Assembly (NCBI GenBank): GCA_004292745.1
Contig: RDXH01000034.1
Span: forward strand, 1 to 43,582
DNA from: Oscillatoriales cyanobacterium
GTDB taxonomy: Bacteria; Cyanobacteriota; Cyanobacteriia; Cyanobacteriales; Microcoleaceae
Reading direction: 5' to 3'
Length of the DNA: 43,582 bases
A model generated the notes under the pieces. The model was not told the DNA's origin. It saw only the letters and a list, made by a program, of their open reading frames with translations, and made no database searches. How positions within the stretch are numbered: position 1 is the stretch's first letter; the number at the start of each line of letters is the position of its first letter. The translations under genes were made by a program, and so were the position numbers. Positions 7,701-16,000 of this stretch are shown piece by piece.

Positions 7701-9049
7701 TTGAGCAGATTGGGCAGAAAACTATGCTGCTAAATGCTTGTAAACTGGAACGCGAAGACCAAGGTTTAATGATTTTGTTGTCGATCGAGGATATCACCGA
7801 TCGCAGACAGTTTGAGATAGAGCGATCGCAGTTATTGCAGCAGGAGCAGTTGGCCCGTCAACAAGCAGAAAACAGCAACCGTGCTAAAGATGAATTTCTG
7901 GCGAATCTTTCCCACGAACTTCGTAACCCCCTGACTCCCATCCTGGGATGGGCAAAATTGCTGCGCTCTGGCAAACTTAATGAAGCAGAGGTTACTCGCG
8001 CCTTAGATGTAATTGAGCGGAGTGCGATCGCCCAAACTCAGTTAATTGAAGATATTCTGGATATTTCCCGGATTACCAGTGGTAAACTGCATCTGGATAC
8101 CAGTCCGATCGATCTGCTGGTAGTGGTGCAAAGTGCGATCGACGGGGTGCAATTATCAGCGGATGCCAAAAACATCAAAATATTTGCCGAGTTGAGTTCT
8201 GCGACAGTTTTAGGGGATGCTGACAGATTGCAACAAGTGCTGTGGAATCTGCTATCTAACTCGATTAAGTTTACCCCCTCCGGTGGACGAGTGGAAATTG
8301 TCTTAGAGGCGATCGACAGTCACGCTCAAATTCGAGTCAGGGACACGGGAAAAGGCCTTAAACCAGACTTTTTACCGTATATTTTCGATCGTTTCCATCA
8401 AGCTGATTCTAGCACTACCAAGACTAATCAAGGGCTAGGATTAGGATTGTCCATCGTGCGTCATTTAGTCGAACTTCATGGTGGTACAGTGAGAGCTGAA
8501 AGTCCTGGTGAGGGACAAGGAACGACGATGACTCTGAGGTTGCCGCTAGTTTCAATTCCCCAGGAATTAACACCGCCGAGTGATGTAGAACCGACTGTAT
8601 TTACACTACCTTTAAACACCTCAAAAGATGGAGTACCCAGCCTTGAAGGTTTGCAGATATTAAGTGTAGATGATGATGTCGATACCCGTGAGTTATTGAA
8701 ATTTGTCCTGGAAGACTACGGGGCTGAGGTGCTGACGGTGGGCTCTGCAAAAGAGGCGATCTCCGCTTTGACGGAAAACCTTGACAAATATGACATCTTG
8801 ATATCTGATATTGGAATGCCAGAGCAAGATGGGTATTCCTTGATCCAACAAGTTCGTTCTCTTGATGCCGAAGCTGGAAACATTCCAGCCATTGCGCTGA
8901 CTGCTTATGCTAGCGACAAGGAGGTACAAAGGGCGATCGATGCAGGTTTTAACAAGCATATTGCTAAACCTGTTAAGCCTGCTCAATTAGCATTAATCAT
9001 TGCGGATTTAATTGCTCAAAAGAATGCCTTGGGGTTTGTTTCGGAATGA
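4799..9049 (+). CDS. CheB-CheR-PAS-histidine kinase-receiver hybrid
   Basis: 1416 residues. Order: CheB methylesterase (about 38-225; S46, H73 and D165 in LSGGDGDG fit the catalytic triad), CheR methyltransferase (about 245-505; AGCSTGEE SAM-binding loop, then FATDIS and SCRNVLIYL), a Glu/Asn-rich coiled coil of NEEL heptads (about 675-765), two PAS domains (about 770-875 and 890-1005), a HisKA domain with H1039 in SHELRNP, HATPase (about 1135-1245, GLGLGLSIV) and a receiver with phospho-acceptor D1337 (ISDIGMP). It is cytosolic, with no membrane segments. Such hybrids join adaptation-type methyl chemistry to two-component signalling, and their targets are mostly unknown. A second ATG at 4811 is an alternative start. 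The last codons and stop (TCGGAATGA) lie in a dispersed repeat. Confidence 0.93.
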   Translation: MEISMVANEPDEENVPESIALAQSAIDPQPQNTVDSAFPIVGIVASAGGLEAFTELLHHLPTDTGMAFVLIQHLDPNHESLLTEILATTTQMPVSQVVDGTTVEPNQVYIIPPNTKMTLASGVLKLTAREKIYGKYMPGDAFLVSLAADRGPKALAVVLSGGDGDGSIGIKAIKAAGGVTFAQCEASAKFDSMPNTAVATGDVDFVLPPQKIAEELANFRADSWLSCPISTTAVTELAPESYVRTTILGLLRSTTGVDFTHYKAATIDRRIQRRMVLYKLESLADYAEYLQNHPPEVYALYQEMLIHVTSFFRDPEAFQQLKELVFPTIIANKSVKNPIRIWVAGCSTGEEVYSIAICLLEFLGDRSPQPQIQIFATDISEAAINKARSGFYLENQMLDVSPERRTRFFIWEGGGYKINKTVRELCIFARQNLNSDPPFSNLDLISCRNVLIYLADPLQKRVIPIFHYSLNPTGFLLLGSSESIGKFSSLFNSLHKKCKIYAKVLSENSQIFSFATSSYPIAQVNKSQPTNENDPDGFDLQQYTDQLILNRYAPTGVVVNEEMNILQVRGDTNAYLRLTPGIPSLNLLTMAREDLAIELRTAMYQALMQNVVVRKEGVNLVAGERSSLVNLEVIPFQPKQAESRYFLVLFEEALPRAVNLSNVNSETLNPADLQREIVELRQALATANEEKNVAQAHLQSVIKQQEILNQDIKVANEEILSSNEELQSTNEELETAKEEIQATNEELITTNEELRSRNIEQHHINNDLINLLGSINIPILMVENDLKIRRFTPMAQQLFNLIPTDIGRPFSDIRSHLDVPDLSGMILEVIETLQTKEQEVQTLAGYWYILRIRPYRTTENRIDGVVMVWIDIDAMKRSAKTLELARNYAETIVETVPTPLVVLDADLQVNTANRCFYDTFQVSFPDTSKISLFELGNGQWNIPQLRSILADILVSDVQLHNFELEHVFEQIGQKTMLLNACKLEREDQGLMILLSIEDITDRRQFEIERSQLLQQEQLARQQAENSNRAKDEFLANLSHELRNPLTPILGWAKLLRSGKLNEAEVTRALDVIERSAIAQTQLIEDILDISRITSGKLHLDTSPIDLLVVVQSAIDGVQLSADAKNIKIFAELSSATVLGDADRLQQVLWNLLSNSIKFTPSGGRVEIVLEAIDSHAQIRVRDTGKGLKPDFLPYIFDRFHQADSSTTKTNQGLGLGLSIVRHLVELHGGTVRAESPGEGQGTTMTLRLPLVSIPQELTPPSDVEPTVFTLPLNTSKDGVPSLEGLQILSVDDDVDTRELLKFVLEDYGAEVLTVGSAKEAISALTENLDKYDILISDIGMPEQDGYSLIQQVRSLDAEAGNIPAIALTAYASDKEVQRAIDAGFNKHIAKPVKPAQLALIIADLIAQKNALGFVSE

Positions 9050-9112
9050 TTTAACCACAGAGAACGCAGAGAGCGCAGAGGAAGAGAAGAGAGGGATAAA
9101 TAATTCCGATAC
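9042..9112 (+). repeat. Dispersed TTTAACC-type repeat, copy 2
   Basis: CGGAATGATTTAACC, then CACAGAGAACGCAGAG-type units, a GAAGAGAAGAGAG run and TAATTCCGATAC. TCGGAATGATTTAACC also occurs in copy 4 (reverse complement, about 18582-18597), which places the repeat boundary inside the kinase gene's last codons. Confidence 0.8.
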
Positions 9113-9178
9113 TAATTGCGAAAAACATCGAAAGATGAGAAAATAGAAAAAAATAGAAAAATTACGGAGTTTTGATTC

Positions 9179-9913
9179 TTGGTAACTATTAAATGTCGGG
9201 GTATTACTTTCTCTAATATTCAAGCCATTATCTTTGACAAAGATGGCACTCTAGAGGATTCTCAAGAATTTTTGAGACATTTGGGGCTGAAGCGATCGCG
9301 CTTGGTAGATGCTCAAATTCCTGGCGTTGGAGAGCCATTGCAAATGGCTTTCGGTATCGAAGCTGGTAAAATCGACCCCACGGGCTTGATGGCAGTGGGT
9401 AGCCGCAAGGAAAACGAAATTGTAGCGGCGGGATATATTGCCGAAACTGGCAGAGGATGGATAGAATCATTAGCTATTGCCAAACGTGCTTTTGATGAAG
9501 CTGACGAAATGTTAAAAAATAGTCCGCCTTCTCCATTATTTGTGGGCAGTTTAGAAGTGTTGAAATCTCTCTCAGATGCGGGTTTGAAACTGGGAATTCT
9601 TTCGGCTGCTACGACTCAAGCCGTGAAAAAATTTGTGAAAAGTTCCGAATTAGGCGCATACATTCAGTTAGAAATGGGTGTGGATTCTGTGCATCTCAAT
9701 AAACCCGATCCTAAATTATTCTTGTTAGCTTGTGAGAGACTGGGAGTAGAACCGGCAGCAACTTTGATGGTCGGAGATTCAGCGGGAGATATTCAGATGG
9801 GTAAAAATGCTGGTGCAGCGGGCTGTATTGGGATTTGTTGGGGGAAAGCCGAGGCTAGTCATTTGTCCCAGGCTGATGTGACGATCGCATCTTTGGATGA
9901 AATTACAATTTAG
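9179..9913 (+). CDS. HAD-superfamily hydrolase (phosphoglycolate-phosphatase-like)
   Basis: 244 residues with the four HAD motifs in order: motif I FDKDGTLEDS (nucleophile and acid/base Asp at about residues 19-21), motif II LSAAT (about 140), motif III around KPDPK (about 178) and motif IV VGDSAGDIQMG (about 198-208). A helical cap sits between motifs I and II. Such enzymes dephosphorylate small metabolites, and the substrate cannot be read from sequence. Translation starts at TTG 9179, supported by ACGGAG about ten bases upstream; no ATG or GTG in this frame precedes motif I. The gene is followed at once by a TTATTTG heptamer array and is convergent with the TamB-like gene. The protein is cytosolic. 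Confidence 0.88.
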   Translation: MVTIKCRGITFSNIQAIIFDKDGTLEDSQEFLRHLGLKRSRLVDAQIPGVGEPLQMAFGIEAGKIDPTGLMAVGSRKENEIVAAGYIAETGRGWIESLAIAKRAFDEADEMLKNSPPSPLFVGSLEVLKSLSDAGLKLGILSAATTQAVKKFVKSSELGAYIQLEMGVDSVHLNKPDPKLFLLACERLGVEPAATLMVGDSAGDIQMGKNAGAAGCIGICWGKAEASHLSQADVTIASLDEITI

Positions 9914-9966
9914 TTATTGTTTATTTGTTGTTTGTTATTGGTTATTTGTTATTTGTTATTTGTTAT
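9914..9966. repeat. Heptamer array TTATTTG
   Basis: Degenerate then regular TTATTTG units begin directly after the TAG stop of the HAD gene. STRR type. Confidence 0.75.
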
Positions 9967-10000
9967 TCAAAATGACTAATAATATAAAATCCTCTGTTCA

Positions 10001-10064
10001 TCGGAATTATTAAACTCTCTCCGATCTCCCTCTGTGTCCTCTGTGTTCTCTGTGGTTAAATCCT
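10001..10064 (-). repeat. Dispersed TTTAACC-type repeat, copy 3
   Basis: Reverse-complement copy: GGATTTAACCACAGAGAA, ACACAGAGG units, then TTTAATAATTCCGATG. It lies in the convergent gap between the HAD gene and the TamB-like gene, 33 bases from the latter's stop. Confidence 0.8.
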
Positions 10065-10097
10065 TCGTTTTTCTGCGTTTCCAGAGCTTATTTCCTT

Positions 10098-13000
10098 TTA
10101 AAATCTTAATTCATACTCCACAGTTGCTCGATTATCTCCTTGAAAATCAGTGGAACCACGTAACAAAACTTGGTCACTCAAACGATAGCGCAAATTGAAT
10201 TCTGTGGGCTGATTAGCAGACAACACCCGGATGATAGTAGCGGAAAGATTGCGGGTAATATCGCCTCCAATTTCTAATCCGACACCGAGGGAACCGGCAC
10301 CACCATTTGTGGAACCCGCACTAGCCGTGCGCCCTTCTCCGCTACCAATCCTAGTGGGAAATAGCCGGAATTCAGTTAATCCCGTGGCATTTGTAATTAC
10401 AGATTGAATGTTGCCAAATAAGCCTGCACCTGCTAAATTGGCGATCGCCAAGGTACTATCTCCCTTACCTAAAGTTTGGATAAAACTGCCACCTAACAGT
10501 GCGACAATTTCTATTTGCGATCGATTCGGAGAACTTCTCAACTCCAAACTATCGACCAACTGAGAAGCTTTTCCCCTTACCAAGGCTTGAACTCGTACAC
10601 TGCGCACATTCCCAAACAGATTCGGTTCATCTGCTATTTCCGATGCGACAGAATTTCCCGGAGTCCGAAATCTGGTTACTTCCTGTACCGAAGTTGCTAA
10701 TCTCACATCCAGAGTCGGGTCTAATCCTTGGGATGGTATAAAAGTAGCAGTTTGGGGATATCCTCGATCGAGCCTAAACTGGGTTGTAAACAAATTCACA
10801 GCACCGTTTGTCAATCTAATTGTACCCTCCGGGCGCAGATCGTCAAGAGTACCGTTGACAGTCAAACCCCCAGTCGCCCCAAAACTCAATATGGGCGGGC
10901 TTTTAACTTGAATTCCACGCCCCAAGTTTAACTGCAAATCATTTAAACGGACTTCAAAGGAAGGAGAAGAGGAAGTCACAGTTGGAGTCGCAACCGCAGG
11001 AGAAACCGCCACCGAAGGAGAAACCTCAATCGCAGCAGAAGGAGTTTCAGGCGAAGCAGCAGCAGAGACTAACTTTGTCGCACCACCTGCGCTGGGTAAA
11101 AATACCTCGCCCTCATACAGTTCAATTTTGCCACTCAACTGCGGCCGCAAAGCCGTGCCGATCGCCTGCACTTGACCAACTACCTTGCCACGGTACAATC
11201 CTTTAAGGTCCAAACCCAACTTATCTAAATTTACAGCTAAGGGACTCGCCCCATCCACATCACCCTCAGCAAAAGGTACTGACAGCGGAATCACACCTTG
11301 GGCGACAATTTCTCCCTGCGACCACTGTCCCCGAATTCCCTCTACCCGAATGCGATCGCCCTCAAAGCGCACCGCCCCAGTCAGCCCTGTGAGCGGTTCT
11401 GGGAAGGCTTTGGCGCGGACGGTTGCATTTTCAAAATTTGCAATTCCTTGAGCTACAGGGCGTTCCAGGGTTCCTCCCACGCGAATTTGCACCTGTCCCT
11501 TGCCACTAACCCAAGTAAGTTGGGGAGTCAAGACATTAATAATAGCCAATCCTTCATTTTGCAAATTTGCCCGCAAATCGATTTGATTGCTATCGGCTTT
11601 GACTGTGGCAAAAGGCAACTCAAAGGGCAAACTTCCCTGGACTTCAATCGGTTCAGTTTGAGTCACCAAAGCACTACCACCAAAATTCAGGCGGGCGTTA
11701 CTGTAACTGAAACTGCCATCGGCTTTTTTAATCAGTTCTCTATTTAGCGTACCGTCTTGCAAACTCAATTCCCCCGCCAGTTGCGGATTAGCCAAAGTGC
11801 CCGCTAAGTTCGCCCGCAGATTCAAATTGCCGGTGACATCCACAAAAGGCAATTCCACCAGTTTTGCTAACTCTTCGACTGGTAAATTTTCCACCCGCAA
11901 CTGGCCGGATTGAGCTTTTTGGCCCAGTTGTCCAGAAAAGCCGATCGCACTTTTGCCCGATCGAATTTCCAGAGGTAAGATAGTTAGAATCCCGTCCTGG
12001 AAACCTCCCTCAATGCTGAATTGTTGGGCGACATATTTACCCCAGCCCCAGTTATCACCTTTGACATTAAATTTAGCTTGAATTCCGGTTTGCAAAGAAC
12101 CGGCTACGGCAATTTCTCCACCAAAAGTGCCTTGCAATTGATTCAACGGAGGCAAGGGTGCCGATGCTGTGACTGCTTGCTGTTGTTTGAGAAGTTCTTC
12201 AATTTCTGCCAAGCGCTGCAACTGTTCGATTAAAGGGGCTTCCGGCACTCCCACAGCTACAGTTTGGACATCGGCGGCCCTACCGTAAACGGGAGGTTTT
12301 AAACCTCTGGCGAAATCTCCTAAATTGAAATATTGCAGGGCGGCTAAAACTTGTTGGAGGTTTCCCTGTTGGATGTTAACTTTTCCGGCAAATTCTGGGT
12401 TAGCGCCTGCTTTGACATTGCCAGAAATTAAGTATTGACCGGTGTCTTGGCGGAAAATGCCGTTGTTGAGAGTGGCGCTACCGTTAGCGTAGCTAAATTC
12501 TGCCTGGAAACTGTCACCTTTAATATAGCCGATCGCTGGTTGGGCGATCGCAATTTGTCCACTTGCTTGCAAAGTCGCCGGATTCAGTGGCATTTTCCAA
12601 CCGGGCACGTTAACTTGTCCCGAAACCGTACCAGTTATCGGCCCCAAACCAGCATCTTTACCTGGTGACAGATTCAAAGCTGCGAGGGGGAAATCGCTTA
12701 AATTGACTCGCAGAGTTTCGCCCTCAGTTTGGCCGCTAGCCACGGATTCCCCGCGTTTGACTAAGAAAGATGTCGGTAGGAAAGATGGATTTAAGGCTAC
12801 TTCGATTTTGTCGTTGACGCCGGCTAGACGCAAATCTACGCTTTTACCAGAACTTGCATTCACAGTACCCGCCAGTAGGGGGTCAAAAGCTACCTGATTT
12901 ACGACTAAATTTCGCACCGCCACATCGCCAACTAAGCTGAGGGCGCTGAGAGTACCGGTGAGGCGGCCGACAAAATCGACGTTGCCGCCCAAGGCTGAAT

Positions 13001-16000
13001 TATTCTCTGAAGACTTTTTGAGACCCATGGGTCTCAAAATTGCCTGGGCTGAATTATTCTCTGAAGACTTTTTGAGACCCATGGGTCTCAAAATTGCTAG
13101 TTGTTCTGTCGGTAAGGCTTCCAGGTTAAAGTTGGAGAGTTTGACATTCAAATCTAGATTAGAAATTGAAGGCAATCCTTTACCTGCAAGTTCGACGTTA
13201 ACAATGCCATTGGCTGTCAAACCGGGAATTGTAGCGTTCTCAATTTCCACCCGTTTGCCATCCCAATTAAATATGGCATCAAGAGGTTGTTTGAGAAATG
13301 GCAATTCCGAGATGCGAAAACTACCACCGGCGCGAACATCCTGTAGGGGCGGTGCCCCCGTGCCCGCCCGTGTCCCCGGGCTCGCTGCGATCGGGCTCGC
13401 TGCGATCGGGCTCGCTGCGATCGGGCTCGCTGCGATCGGACCTGATAAATTTAGATTACCGTTAAATAGTCCTCGGAGTAGGGGTAAATTTTGGGCTTGG
13501 GAGACTAAACCTGGGGCTTGCAAGTTTTGGCGCTGGGCTTCAAAGGCTTTCTGGAAGCGACTTAGGGCAATTTGTCCGCCGTTAATTGATGCGCGCCAAT
13601 TTCCCGATTCGGCTTGGGCTTTGGCATTGACAAGTCCGCCACCGTTGGCAAGTCGAATTTGTCCTTCGCCGTTGGCCGTGATGCCGTTGGCGGTTAAGTT
13701 ATCTACTGTTCCCAAAAGGCGGACTTTGCCGTCGAGATTGCCATCAATTTCTGGTGGTAAATCTGCTGTGAGTAAACCGGTTTGTTTGAGGGTTTGCTGG
13801 AGATTGGCTAGGGCGATGTCGTTGGTTTCGAGGAATGCTTGCCAGTTGCCGTTTTCTAATTGGGCTGTAGTGTCGATCGCCCCAAGTCCATTGGCCAAAA
13901 TCCGCGTTTCTCCCCTAGCACTAATTCCCTTTGCTGTCAAGTTATCTAAACTGCCGGCTACTTGGAGTTGGCCGTTTATTCTGCCGTCAAATCCTGTGGG
14001 CAAAGTCGCCGTTAGGGGAAACAGTTGGAGATTGCGGATTGTTTGTTCTAAACGACTGAGAATAGGGCGATCGAGATTAGCGACAGCTTGCCACCTTCCG
14101 GCTGCTAATTTGGCCTTAAAATCTACGGTACCATCAGCAATATTTAATTTGCCACTGCTGTTGGCTGCAATCTCAACTGCGGTTGATTTCTCCAGACTGC
14201 CACTGACTTTGATTTGATTGGATACTTGTCCGTCAATGGATTTGAGATTACCTATTTTGGATTTGAGGTTGTTGAGATTTGCCGTTTGCTGAGGGGCAGT
14301 GTTAAACGCTGAGGCTACATCTAACAAGGGCAACCCTAAATCTACCAAGTTGCGGATGGCAGTGCGATCGGTTTCCGCAATTCCTTGCCAATTTCCCTCT
14401 ACTAATTCTCCTTGGAAATTAACATTGCCTGAACCCAGATTCAGTTGGCCACGGCCTGCAACATTAATGCCCTTTGCCGTCAAATCGTCCAGACTACCTG
14501 TAGCTTTAAATTGACTTGATAGTTGTCCATCAATCGATTTGAGATTAGCTATTTTGGATTTGAGATTGTTGAGATTTGCCGTGGGCTGGTTGTCAGTATT
14601 AAATACTGAAGCTACATCTAACAGTGGCAATCCTAAATCTACTAAGCGACCGATGGCTACCCGTTCTGTTGCTGCTATTCCTTGCCAATTTCCCTCTACC
14701 AATTCTCCCTTTAAATTGAGATTACTCTCAGCAATATTGAGTTTACCACTACCTCTAACATTGATGCCTTTCGCGGTTAAATTGTCAATATTTCCCCTAG
14801 CTTGAAATTCCCCTGCCAACTGTCCATCTAACGATTTTAAATTGGTAATTTTGGATTTGAGATTGTTGAGATTATTGATTTTTTCGGCGTTTGAAGTGTT
14901 AGAAGTACCAAGAGTCACAAATGGCAAGCCAATATCTATGAGTCGATTCAGAGCCACTTTTTCTGTATTACCAAAAGCTTGCCAACTCCCCGATGCTAGT
15001 TCGCCATTAACATTCACAATACTGTCAGCTATATTTAATTGTCCTTTAGCTCTAGCGTCGATCGCATTTAAACTCAAATTGTCGAGAGTGCCTGCTGCTT
15101 CGGCAGTTCCGGTGAAGAAACTTGCTAATTCAGGAGGTAAGGAAAGTCCGGGTACAACTGGCTGTAAACTGTTGAGATTAACTCGATCGCCTTTAATCAA
15201 AGCTTGCCATCGACGGCCGACGATGGCTGCATTCACATTCACAGTAGCCTCGCCAATTTTAATAACGGTATTTGGCAAATCCACCGCATTTCCTCCGGCG
15301 CGAACTTCGCCACTAGCCGGAAAGTTGCCCTGGGGTGCTTGCCATTGTACCCTAGCTTGAATGTTGTTTAAAGGGCCAAAAATTTGAGTTTTAGCTGAGA
15401 CACTCCCAAGTTTAACTGTAGCAGGAATTGGGAGACTGTAAATTTGGGCGATCGCATCTGCGGGCAAGTTTTCAGCTTGCAAATCAAACACCAAACCCGA
15501 TGGTGAATTGTTATTTGCCAAGGCGATATCAATTTGACCTTTACCGCCAATTTTACCACCAACAGCAGGCTCCACCAGAATATCGGTCAACGTCAAAGCT
15601 AAGGATGAAAATGGGGGAACTGAAGAGAGAGAATTGGGAGTTGGGCCTGGGGCTGTTCTACCTCGTTCTAGTTTAAAGTTGGTGCTAATATTTTTGAATT
15701 GTAGGCGATCGACTATAGCTGGTTTGGTGGAGGCGATCGCACCTACCATAACTGGCTGCGAAACACTCCCAGTCAATTTAGCATCTAGCTTGACTTCTCC
15801 CGCAGCCACCAAGGGCAATACTACTTTTTGACCTAATTCTTGTTCCAGTGCGCTGATAATGTTTGTCGCTGTCACTGGTGGCACATTTGCTACCAGATCG
15901 AACTTAGATTGCTCCAGATTGAAATTAGCTCCCGTTGCCACTGTCCCTGCTACTTTTAGAGGTATCAAACCGTAATTAGCAGTCAGACTATCAACTATAA

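Noticed and set aside
12958-14217. 419-codon open frame antisense to the TamB-like gene
   Set aside because: It mirrors the repeated beta-strand codons of tamB (PFAVKLSRLP-type repeats), has no domain, and no start signal.
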